Source: Lachnospiraceae bacterium (lineage in GTDB: Bacteria > Bacillota > Clostridia > Lachnospirales > Lachnospiraceae). From it: a DNA stretch of 35,852 nucleotides. Made by a program: the position numbers and the translations under genes. Within the stretch, counting starts at the first letter, position 1; each line of letters begins with the position of its first letter. Positions 25,934 through 33,502 of the stretch are shown here, piece after piece. The DNA lies in the NCBI GenBank assembly GCA_028689715.1, contig JAQVCQ010000019.1, forward strand, positions 1 through 35,852. Reading direction: 5' to 3'. The notes beneath the pieces were generated by a model. That model was not told the origin of the DNA, ran no database searches, and was given only the letters and a program-made list of their open reading frames with translations.

Positions 25934-27256
25934 CTATTGTTTTGAATGTTCCTGAATTGGGATAAGGATGTTTAAAATAAACCAGTTATCTTTCACGCTT
26001 ACATCTACTTCACCTTCATATTTATGTACAGTGTAGCGAATACTTTTAATTCCAAATCCATGAAACTCAGCCTGTTTCTTTGTTGTGACAGGAAGACCAT
26101 GTTCATACTTCAATGTTCCTTCATAATAGTTTTCAACACGAATGATCAAAAACTGCTTTTGTGATGAAACCGAAACATGGATCAGTCTTTTCTCTTTATC
26201 GGAAATTTGTTTTTCGCATTCAATTGCATTATCCAGTGCATTACCAAATATGGAACAAATATCCATGACGTCCATAAAGTCAAGAAGATTCCCATCTGCA
26301 ACACAGGTGAATGAAATATCATTTTGAATACAATACAGATTTTTACTAGTTAGAAGTGTGTCAAGAACCTGATTACCTGTTTTATTCTGCGCTTCATAAT
26401 TTATGATTTCTTCTTCCATTTTATCCAGATATTCATTTCGTTTTTGCGGATTGTTTTCCGCACGAAGTGCAATTATATGATGTTTTAAATCATGATAACG
26501 ATAGTTGATCAGATCAAGCGTCTCCTGTGACTGCTGATATTGTACATACTGGTTATGTAATATATTCCTGACACTATCCAGTTCATATCTTGTTCGCATA
26601 TCGAATATCTTAATATGGTATGCATAAAGAATCGCAACGCCTCCCATATCGATCAGCGTTCTTACGTTAAAGATCTCCATCATGTATTGCCCACTGAACG
26701 GAGTCTTTGAATAGACAAACCCAAGATTACTCATCATAAAGACAGCCAATCCGATCAGAACTGCTGCTAGCAGTTCCTGATTTGTAATGTTCAGCCTGTC
26801 ATTTCTCACCATATACTTTCTGTAGATGTATGCAATCAGTAAAAAAATACCAGCATAGACTGCGATCAATATTACTGACTGCAGTATAATATTGTCGATT
26901 CCTACTATATAGGTATAATAACAGTGAATCTGCCATTCGATCGATGCGGCAAATTCTGCTACGATAAAAGCTCTGACACAGCAGTAGCCGGCATCTTTTT
27001 TATTGATATCACAACTGTAATAAATATAAAAAAACATAATTGCAATGGCAATTGCCATAAAGGGAAGCCACCAGAAAGTATCGGCGTTCTTTGTCAGGAT
27101 CAAAAAGGCGGATAAGGTTACAAGAATAACTCCTGAAAGCACATTGAACTTCCAGCCCTTTAAAACACGCCTCATCTCCAGTATGCACTGAAGACACGCA
27201 AGCCATTCTGCCAGTGCTGTATAAAATCTAGGTATATCAGGCAACATTACATTCAT
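25934..27256 (-). CDS. GHKL sensor histidine kinase (AgrC/LytS-like)
   Basis: This membrane kinase of the HPK10 type phosphorylates a LytTR regulator. The first ~205 residues hold about six hydrophobic segments. A linker coiled coil follows, then the phosphoacceptor region YRYHDLKHHIIAL near residue 250. The ATPase domain has the N box FGNALDNAIECEKQ and G box GFGIKSIRYTVHKYEG near the end. Length (440) is normal for AgrC-like kinases, which often sense peptides. Its ATG overlaps the stop of the response regulator as ATGA. No signal-peptide gene of the AgrD kind was found alongside, so its ligand is unknown. Confidence 0.88.
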   Translation of the reverse strand: MNVMLPDIPRFYTALAEWLACLQCILEMRRVLKGWKFNVLSGVILVTLSAFLILTKNADTFWWLPFMAIAIAIMFFYIYYSCDINKKDAGYCCVRAFIVAEFAASIEWQIHCYYTYIVGIDNIILQSVILIAVYAGIFLLIAYIYRKYMVRNDRLNITNQELLAAVLIGLAVFMMSNLGFVYSKTPFSGQYMMEIFNVRTLIDMGGVAILYAYHIKIFDMRTRYELDSVRNILHNQYVQYQQSQETLDLINYRYHDLKHHIIALRAENNPQKRNEYLDKMEEEIINYEAQNKTGNQVLDTLLTSKNLYCIQNDISFTCVADGNLLDFMDVMDICSIFGNALDNAIECEKQISDKEKRLIHVSVSSQKQFLIIRVENYYEGTLKYEHGLPVTTKKQAEFHGFGIKSIRYTVHKYEGEVDVSVKDNWFILNILIPIQEHSKQ

Positions 27257-27960
27257 TTTAGTTCCCCCCAGTATTTAGTCAGTTCCTGCATAAAGCTCAC
27301 TTTTTTATTTCTGCTCAGCATTAGTTTTTCACCATTGATGATCGCACAATTATCCTGAATTCCTTCTACGTGTTCAAGGTTGATCAGGTAGCATTTGTTT
27401 CCTCTTGAAAAATTCATATTAGCCAGCAGTTCTTCAGCTGACTTCATCGTTACGCCTGAGATATAATCCTGCTGTTTGGTATGAAAGATCAGGTTGTGTC
27501 CAAAACTTTCAACATAGTAAATATCAGAAGTATCGATCCTTTGTACACCGCCTTTGACAGTGACCGTGATAAATCGATTTTTCCTTTTCTGCATCCTTGC
27601 GACCGCTTTACTCAATTTCTGACTAAATGCAAAATAGGTGACAGGCTTAATAATGTAGTCGAGTGCATCGACTTCGTACCCTCTGATCGCATATTGGGCT
27701 AGATTCGAAATGAAAATGATCGTTACCTCTGAGTCCATTTTCCGGATCTCTTTTGCAGCGGTCATTCCATCTACGAATTTCATCTGGATATCCATCAAAA
27801 TAATGTCAAACCTGGCTGTATACTTTGATGTGATCTCATCTCCGTCATGAAATATACTGACAGTAATGATTTCATCTGTTTCTTTCTGAAATCTATCCAG
27901 ATACTCTTTTAACTGATTCACATATGACTGTTCATCTTCGACTATGGCTATCTTTAGCAT
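27253..27960 (-). CDS. LytTR family response regulator
   Basis: This 235-residue two-component regulator has a receiver domain with acidic pocket E8-D9-E10, phosphoacceptor D57 (ILMDIQM) and the conserved lysine in DYIIKPV near 105. The C-terminal LytTR DNA-binding domain begins near 130 (RFITVTVKGG, YYVESFGHNLIFHT) and ends with LSRNKKVSFMQELTKYWG. It is the first gene of the pair with the GHKL kinase. GAGGT lies 5 nt before the ATG. Targets are unknown; the adjacent GH3 operon is a possibility but I saw no clear LytTR site there. Confidence 0.92.
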   Translation of the reverse strand: MLKIAIVEDEQSYVNQLKEYLDRFQKETDEIITVSIFHDGDEITSKYTARFDIILMDIQMKFVDGMTAAKEIRKMDSEVTIIFISNLAQYAIRGYEVDALDYIIKPVTYFAFSQKLSKAVARMQKRKNRFITVTVKGGVQRIDTSDIYYVESFGHNLIFHTKQQDYISGVTMKSAEELLANMNFSRGNKCYLINLEHVEGIQDNCAIINGEKLMLSRNKKVSFMQELTKYWGELK

Positions 27961-27992
27961 AACTTACCTCACAAATCATTCAAATAGATATT

Positions 27993-28021
27993 ATCATACT
28001 TTCTTTAATCCTTGAAGGCAA
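27993..28021 (-). promoter_or_regulatory. Putative promoter of the two-component operon
   Basis: On the minus strand TTGCCT (28016-28021) and TATGAT (27993-27998) are exactly 17 bp apart. The start of transcription would be about 27 nt before the regulator ATG. Confidence 0.45.
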
Positions 28022-28131
28022 GAAAATATTATTTCAAAGAGAATCCATCTGTACTTTTTACGAACAATCATATAAAATATAGTCAGAACTATTGTTATAT
28101 TTTTCATAAATATCTGAAAAATACAGAAAGT

Positions 28132-28148
28132 TTCCAATTCAATTGGAA
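28132..28148. promoter_or_regulatory. 17-bp perfect palindrome just before ktrB
   Basis: TTCCAATT and AATTGGAA flank a single C and end 14 nt before the ATG at 28163. As DNA it could be an operator; with a 1-nt centre it is a poor RNA hairpin. No c-di-AMP riboswitch (ydaO type), common before potassium transporter genes, is present. Confidence 0.4.
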
Positions 28149-28162
28149 TCAGGTAGAATGTG

Positions 28163-29512
28163 ATGAATCTTACCATAAAGAAAAGAAATCATCTTCGGTA
28201 TGAACAATTTATTGTGCTTGGATATCTCATTATCATTTTAACCGGAGGTATGTTGCTGAGTCTTCCCATTTCATCACGTTCGGGTGCATGGACTCCGTTT
28301 CTTAATTCAATATTTACCGCAACATCTGCGACTTGTGTGACCGGTCTGGTCGTATATGATACTTATACCTACTGGTCGTTATTTGGTCAGCTTGTCATAT
28401 TGACCATGATCCAGATCGGCGGACTTGGATTTATGACAGTTATCACTTTACTTTCAATTTTTTTAAAACGAAATATCGGTCTGCACGAAAGAAAACTTCT
28501 GATGATGTCAGCCGGAAGCCCCGTCATCAGTGGCGTTGTAAGATTAATCCGCAGAGTTGCATTGGGAACCTTTCTCATTGAAAGTATTGGTGCCTTGATT
28601 CTTGCGACGCAGTTCTGTCCTCAGATGGGACTGGAAGCAGGGCTTTATAATGCACTCTTTCATTCCGTTTCCGCTTTTTGCAATGCAGGATTTGATATTC
28701 TTGGACGATATGGCGCTTTTTGTTCTCTTACCATTTACCAGGATAATCCTGTAGTTCTGTTAACAGTTGCATCCCTGATCGTAATTGGTGGTATCGGTTT
28801 TTTTGTCTGGAATGATATTCTGATTCATAAATTTCATTTTAAAAAGTATCAGCTTCATACAAAAATCGTACTCACCGTTACTGCGTTCCTGATTTTTTCA
28901 GGTGCGCTGCTCTTGTTTTTCTTTGAGTATGAGCATAGTTTTTCAGCTTTGACATTATCCGACAAAATCACTTCAGCGATCTTCCAGTCTGTCACTCCAA
29001 GAACTGCTGGCTTTAACAGTGTACCTATGTCAGAACTGTCCGAAAGCGGACATCTGCTGACCATGATTCTAATGTTCATCGGTGGTAGTCCCGGTTCCAC
29101 CGCCGGTGGTATTAAAGTAACCACATTTGCTGTTCTTCTTCTAGGTGCCGCAGCATCTGCCAGGAACGAAAGTCATATTACAACATTTAAAAGAAGGTTA
29201 GATGACAGTATTGTAAAACAGGCAAGTGCTATTTTCTTTATTTATCTTACCCTTGTGATCCTGTCAACACTTTTAATATGTTCTTTTCAACCATTTGAAC
29301 TGGAAGATGTTCTGTTTGAAACCATTTCCGGTCTAGGTACCGTAGGTCTGTCACGTGGCATAACGACATCCCTGAATCAGCATTCCAGAATCATAATTAT
29401 GCTACTGATGTTTGCCGGCAGAGTAGGCGGTCTGACCCTGGCACTGGTCCTGGCTGAAAAAAGAACACATGCAATATTGAACAGACCGATCGAGAAAATC
29501 ATGATTGGATAA
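28163..29512 (+). CDS. ktrB: KtrB/TrkH-type potassium transporter membrane subunit
   Basis: This is the potassium-conducting subunit, with eight transmembrane helices and four pore loops. The loops are visible as SATCVTGLVVYD, FHSVSAFCNAGFD, FQSVTPRTAGFNSV and ISGLGTVGLSRG, each with the glycine that forms the potassium filter. Its 449 residues and the single-RCK partner point to KtrB rather than TrkH. The frame may also begin at GTG 28160; ATG 28163, 9 nt after AGG, is preferred. It forms an operon with ktrA, 37 bp apart. KtrAB imports K+ with Na+ coupling and supports osmotic adaptation. Confidence 0.92.
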   Translation: MNLTIKKRNHLRYEQFIVLGYLIIILTGGMLLSLPISSRSGAWTPFLNSIFTATSATCVTGLVVYDTYTYWSLFGQLVILTMIQIGGLGFMTVITLLSIFLKRNIGLHERKLLMMSAGSPVISGVVRLIRRVALGTFLIESIGALILATQFCPQMGLEAGLYNALFHSVSAFCNAGFDILGRYGAFCSLTIYQDNPVVLLTVASLIVIGGIGFFVWNDILIHKFHFKKYQLHTKIVLTVTAFLIFSGALLLFFFEYEHSFSALTLSDKITSAIFQSVTPRTAGFNSVPMSELSESGHLLTMILMFIGGSPGSTAGGIKVTTFAVLLLGAAASARNESHITTFKRRLDDSIVKQASAIFFIYLTLVILSTLLICSFQPFELEDVLFETISGLGTVGLSRGITTSLNQHSRIIIMLLMFAGRVGGLTLALVLAEKRTHAILNRPIEKIMIG

Positions 29513-29549
29513 TTATTACCAGATTAGGGAAAGGCATGGTTAGAAAACT

Positions 29550-30203
29550 ATGAAATCTATCTTAGTGATTGGAATGGGACGTTTTGGTAAACATCTGGCA
29601 AGAAAAATGACTGAATTAAATAATGATGTTATGATCATTGATAAAGAAGAATCTATTATTGAAGAACTGGCTCCTAACTTTACCGATGCCCACATTGGTG
29701 ACTGTACCAGTGAAACGGTCCTGTCAACGCTTGGCGTCAGAAATTTTGATATTTGTTTTGTGGCGATTGGAAATAATTTTCAATCTTCTCTTGAGATCAC
29801 ATCACTCCTAAAAGAATTTGGTGCCAAATATGTTGTTTCAAAAGCCAGCCGTGACATTCAGGCAAAGTTCCTGCTCCGAAACGGTGCTGATGAAGTCATT
29901 TACCCAGAGAGGGAAATGGCCGAAAAGCTTGCCATCAGATTAAGTGCAAAAAGTATTTTTGATTTTATTGAGCTGACACCTGAATATGGTATTTTTGAAA
30001 TTCCGATCAGAGAAATCTGGATCAATAAAAGCATAGCCCAGGTAGATATCCGAAGAAAGCATCACATCAATATCCTGGCGATCAAGACGAGAAATGACTT
30101 AAAACCGCTTCCTGGAAGTGATTATACCTTTCAGCGAAATGACCATATTGTGGTCATAGGAAAACCTTCTGATGTCTTTAAGCTAGATGAAAAAAGTCTG
30201 TAA
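29550..30203 (+). CDS. ktrA: KtrA-type potassium uptake regulatory subunit (RCK)
   Basis: This 217-residue cytoplasmic ring subunit gates KtrB. The RCK_N Rossmann domain starts with VIGMGRFGKHLARKM (nucleotide loop), followed by DKEE and GDCTSETVLSTLGV; it ends near 120. The RCK_C domain covers about 135-217 (LTPEYGIFEIPIREIWINK, then PGSDYTFQRNDHIVVIGK). ATP/ADP bind RCK_N and c-di-AMP binds RCK_C in studied Firmicute homologues. One RCK unit marks KtrA rather than two-unit TrkA. The ribosome binding site is weak (GGGAAAGG is 14 or more nt away), so it may depend on coupling to ktrB. Confidence 0.92.
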   Translation: MKSILVIGMGRFGKHLARKMTELNNDVMIIDKEESIIEELAPNFTDAHIGDCTSETVLSTLGVRNFDICFVAIGNNFQSSLEITSLLKEFGAKYVVSKASRDIQAKFLLRNGADEVIYPEREMAEKLAIRLSAKSIFDFIELTPEYGIFEIPIREIWINKSIAQVDIRRKHHINILAIKTRNDLKPLPGSDYTFQRNDHIVVIGKPSDVFKLDEKSL

Positions 30204-30211
30204 CTCCTTAT

Positions 30212-30247
30212 AAAAACAGTGGACATTATAAATTGTCCACTGTTTTT
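30212..30247. terminator. Bidirectional terminator between ktrA and the GGDEF/HD-GYP gene
   Basis: A perfect 14-bp stem (30212-30225 with 30234-30247) has an 8-nt loop and A/T-rich ends giving T-runs both ways. The stop codon of the minus-strand gene (30226-30228) sits in the loop, so one arm is coding sequence. Confidence 0.88.
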
Positions 30248-32520
30248 TCAAGTAATTCAATCACATCTTCCCGATATCGTTTACCGATTCCTTCTCTCAT
30301 TCTTGTAATTGCAGTTTCAGATGACATCGCTCTTCTATATGGGCGATCATTACACATTGAATAATAATCACTCACCGCTGAAAGAACCAGCGTTTCTCTC
30401 TGTATCTGATTTTCCATCAGCCCTCTCGGATACCCTGAACCATCAATATTTTCATGATGTTCCAGTATGATCTCTGCAATATCTGCATAGACGCTTAAGT
30501 TCTTCAGCATATGATATCCCGCCATCGGATGTTTTCTTATCTCGTCCCATTCTTTGCTGTTTAGCTCATCTTCCTTACTTACAACCGACTGGTCCAGCGT
30601 ACTGTATCCAATGTTATAAATTGCTGCAGCTTTTAGCAGCCTGTTCAATTCAATTGGAGTAAAATGAAGACGTTCTCCTATTGCATTGCAACACAGTAAT
30701 ACCTGCTGAATTTCATTTGACTGATTCCAGAACATATGCCGGTTACTATCCAGAATCGAATCAATAATTCCCATCTTGACCGCTTCATTTTCTTTTAGTT
30801 TGTTTTTGTACATGGCCTCATCAGCCTGCCTGAATGCCTCTTCGATCTGCATCTCACTATTTTCACAAGTGTAACAGCCAAATGCTGCTGACAGTGGTAT
30901 ACTTCCTACAAATGTCCTCGCCAGAGTTGACTTCATTGCTTCAATGACATCCATTCCCTGATGGTATTCTTTAAATGGCAGCAGCAATACAAATTCATCT
31001 CCTCCAATCCTGAATATATACTCCTGTTCCTTTGCCACGCTTTTTAAGACGTGGGCAAATGATCTGATCAGTTTATCTCCTGTCACATGACCAAATGCAT
31101 CATTTGTAAGTTTCAGGGCATTGACATCTGCAACAATGATCGTAAGTGGATAATCTCCTTCCTCTACAAGTTCACGGCACTTCAAATCGAAATATCTTCT
31201 ATTGTAGACACCCGTCAACAGGTCATGAAAACTTAAGAATTCTATCTCCTTTTGCTTGCGCTGCCGTTCACTGATATCTCGAAATACATAAACATAACCC
31301 TGCATTCTGCCATCATGGTCAAAGATTGGAGATGCACTGTCTTCAATACAGACCTTTGCCCCTTTTATATTAAGAAAGCTCTCTCTTTTTACTTCTTTTT
31401 TTAGGCTTCTGCATTGATAAAAAATCTCATCTGTTGAAATTTTGTGACGATCAGTACCCACAAAATGAAGCAACTCTGAAAATTGACGTCCCTGTAAATC
31501 ATTCGACCCTAAATATTCTTCATCCAGCATTTTCACAGCTGCAGCATTCATCAGCTGTATCCTGCCATTTTCATTTAATACAACAATTCCTTCATTGATC
31601 GTTTCCAGTATGGTGTCAAGAAATTCTTTTTCTTTTGATAATTGATAATTTGCATACTCCTTCTCTTGAAAAGTACTGGTCAGAGATTGTTTCATATCTT
31701 CAAGTGAATTCAGCAATAGACCAAGTTCATCTGTTCTCTTTAAATAATGATCTGGCACTGATAAGCCAAAATCTCCTTCTGAAATTGCCTTTGCATAAGT
31801 CGAAGAAAATATGATCATATGTACAAATCTTTTTGAAAAAATAAGGATCAATATTGTAATTGTGATAAAAAATCCAAGAAGTAATGAAAGATGTAGCAAA
31901 AGATTACGCTGTAATTCTTTTCTTTGGATCTCCTGTTTTGCCATGATCTCAAGATCAATATCATTTGTATAGATTCCGGTCCCTATGACCCAGCCAAATG
32001 GTTCATAGTATTTACTATATGCTCTTTTGGGCTGAGGCTCTGTCTCGTCTGCCTTCGGAAATACATAATCAGTAAATCCTCCACCCTGAAGACCTTTCTT
32101 TATTAATTCTTTGATGATATATTTCCCATTGGTATCCTGAAGTTCATAGCGGTTGGTTCCCTCAACTTCACTCCCATAAAGTACGATATTATCTCCATAT
32201 ATCGTATCTACCCAAAAATATCCGTTTTCTCCATATCTAATATTTCTAATCACCTCAGCAATTCTATTCTGACTCTCTTCTTTCGTGATTCCATCATTCT
32301 CATTCTTAATTCGCAATGTTTCTATTGTCGCAAATAAGGTTTCTATCTGCATCTTGATACTTGTATCATAGTTCTCTCGTAGACTAGTCTCAAGTACTTC
32401 TAATGATTCGATATTTTTATTATATTCATAAATAAGATCAAACGATGCATTGACCAGCATGACTAAAAAGGCCATGAAAATAACGATGATCAGCTTTTTC
32501 GATAAGTTCAAACGGCTCAT
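30226..32520 (-). CDS. Cache-HAMP-PAS-GGDEF-HD-GYP c-di-GMP signalling protein
   Basis: This is a 764-residue membrane protein. In order: a membrane segment (8-28), an extracellular single-Cache domain (YGENGYFWVDTIYG, EPFGWVIGTGIYTNDID), a second membrane segment near 207-228, HAMP, PAS (about 290-420), GGDEF with intact RIGGDEF near 507, and a C-terminal HD-GYP-like domain. The GYP part is kept (LEHHENIDGSGYPRG) but the HD pair is Y635-N636 (AAAIYNIGYS where HDIGK is usual), so phosphodiesterase activity is doubtful. The I-site RxxD is missing. It may therefore make c-di-GMP and bind rather than cleave it. Start 32520 has GGAGGG upstream; the longer frame from 32571 has none. It appears monocistronic. 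Confidence 0.9.
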   Translation of the reverse strand: MSRLNLSKKLIIVIFMAFLVMLVNASFDLIYEYNKNIESLEVLETSLRENYDTSIKMQIETLFATIETLRIKNENDGITKEESQNRIAEVIRNIRYGENGYFWVDTIYGDNIVLYGSEVEGTNRYELQDTNGKYIIKELIKKGLQGGGFTDYVFPKADETEPQPKRAYSKYYEPFGWVIGTGIYTNDIDLEIMAKQEIQRKELQRNLLLHLSLLLGFFITITILILIFSKRFVHMIIFSSTYAKAISEGDFGLSVPDHYLKRTDELGLLLNSLEDMKQSLTSTFQEKEYANYQLSKEKEFLDTILETINEGIVVLNENGRIQLMNAAAVKMLDEEYLGSNDLQGRQFSELLHFVGTDRHKISTDEIFYQCRSLKKEVKRESFLNIKGAKVCIEDSASPIFDHDGRMQGYVYVFRDISERQRKQKEIEFLSFHDLLTGVYNRRYFDLKCRELVEEGDYPLTIIVADVNALKLTNDAFGHVTGDKLIRSFAHVLKSVAKEQEYIFRIGGDEFVLLLPFKEYHQGMDVIEAMKSTLARTFVGSIPLSAAFGCYTCENSEMQIEEAFRQADEAMYKNKLKENEAVKMGIIDSILDSNRHMFWNQSNEIQQVLLCCNAIGERLHFTPIELNRLLKAAAIYNIGYSTLDQSVVSKEDELNSKEWDEIRKHPMAGYHMLKNLSVYADIAEIILEHHENIDGSGYPRGLMENQIQRETLVLSAVSDYYSMCNDRPYRRAMSSETAITRMREGIGKRYREDVIELLEKTVDNL

Positions 32521-32830
32521 ATACAGCGTCCCTCCGATCTTTTTTAGTTTTCTTTCCTTCTTCAAACACATTTTCTATGATTGATTTATTATATTATATT
32601 TTTTTGTTTTTTTCCATCTATTTCAGTTATTTGCTTTTTATATTCTATTTATTCGATTCTTGTATTTCATTTATCTATTATGCATTATTTTTATCTGTCT
32701 ATTTTTGTTCATTATCCTTTCACTCTATCTATATTCGTATTATTTTATAATTAATTTTTATGAGCATATGCATTTAACTATTGTACTAACAATTTTAAAA
32801 TGTTAAAATCAATCATAGGAGGGTTGTCAA
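32521..32830. other. 310-bp divergent AT-rich intergenic region
   Basis: It separates the minus-strand GGDEF/HD-GYP gene from the plus-strand rubredoxin gene. On the minus strand two overlapping TATAAT boxes lie at 32588-32598 without a consensus -35. The middle (32600-32760) is T-rich on the plus strand with repeated TCTATT/TTAT motifs and no open frame of note. The plus-strand promoter lies at 32781-32809. No riboswitch or small RNA is evident. Confidence 0.6.
32781..32809 (+). promoter_or_regulatory. Promoter of the rubredoxin-rubrerythrin operon
   Basis: TTGTAC (32781-32786) and TAAAAT (32804-32809) are 17 bp apart, with TG one base before the -10 box (extended -10). The spacer holds a perfect 10-bp palindrome ATTTTAAAAT (32792-32801), a possible repressor site. 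It does not match the PerR consensus. Confidence 0.6.
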
Positions 32831-33502
32831 ATGCAAAAATATGTCTGTAGTATCTGTAATTTTATTTATGATGAGAAGGTCGGTCATCCTGAAGGTGGAA
32901 TTGCTCCTGGAACACTCTGGTCTGCGATTCCGGATGACTGGGTCTGTCCGATCTGTGGTGCAACAAAATCCGAATTCCGAATTGTAGAAAATCTCACAAA
33001 AAAACCTGTTACGTTATCTGTTGAAACAGACGAAACTGAAGTACTTCGCGAACTGTCCTCTTCCGAATTGTATGCTTTATTTTCTAATCTCGCAAAAGGA
33101 TGTGAAAAACAATACCGACCGGATGAGGCTGCAATATTTATGGAACTGGCTGAATATTATAAAAAACGCAGACCTCTTGAAGTGGTATCCCATCTTCAGG
33201 AATTAAAGCCATTCCTCGAAAAAGAATTGGAAAACGTTTATCCTGCTGCATTTCAGATTGCCACAGCAAATGCTGACAGAGGTGCACTTCGTGCACTTAC
33301 CTGGAGCGAAAAATGTTCGCGGATCCTCTCTTCACTCATAGGAAGATTCGAAAAACAGGGTACCGGCCTTTTGGACAACACAAATATTTATGTCTGTGAA
33401 ATTTGCGGATTTGTATATATTGGTGATCTTCCCCCTGATATCTGTCCTGTCTGCAAGGTACCAAGCTTTAAAATTACACCTGTACAAAAGGAGGTCGTCT
33501 AA
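32831..33502 (+). CDS. Double rubredoxin-like protein with helical centre
   Basis: This 223-residue iron protein begins with a complete rubredoxin ([12 protein letters not shown] to DDWVCPICG, residues 4-45, two CxxC pairs). It ends with a shorter rubrerythrin-type rubredoxin knuckle ([10 protein letters not shown] to DICPVCK, about 188-210). Between them lies a roughly 130-residue helical region of no family I recognise, containing [14 protein letters not shown] and [22 protein letters not shown]; it lacks a clear ExxH diiron motif. It likely passes electrons to the rubrerythrin coded next, whose frame begins inside its stop codon (TAATG). GGAGGG lies upstream. It may also serve as a rubredoxin for other oxygen-reducing enzymes. 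Confidence 0.83.
   Translation: MQKYVCSICNFIYDEKVGHPEGGIAPGTLWSAIPDDWVCPICGATKSEFRIVENLTKKPVTLSVETDETEVLRELSSSELYALFSNLAKGCEKQYRPDEAAIFMELAEYYKKRRPLEVVSHLQELKPFLEKELENVYPAAFQIATANADRGALRALTWSEKCSRILSSLIGRFEKQGTGLLDNTNIYVCEICGFVYIGDLPPDICPVCKVPSFKITPVQKEVV

Noticed and set aside
27961..28162. c-di-AMP (ydaO-type) riboswitch before ktrB
   Set aside because: The gap to the divergent regulator gene is about 200 bp and shows none of the conserved aptamer motifs; only the palindrome at 28132-28148 stands out.
32781..32809. PerR box at the rubredoxin-rubrerythrin promoter
   Set aside because: The spacer palindrome ATTTTAAAAT does not match the 15-bp PerR consensus with its central base and TAAT halves.
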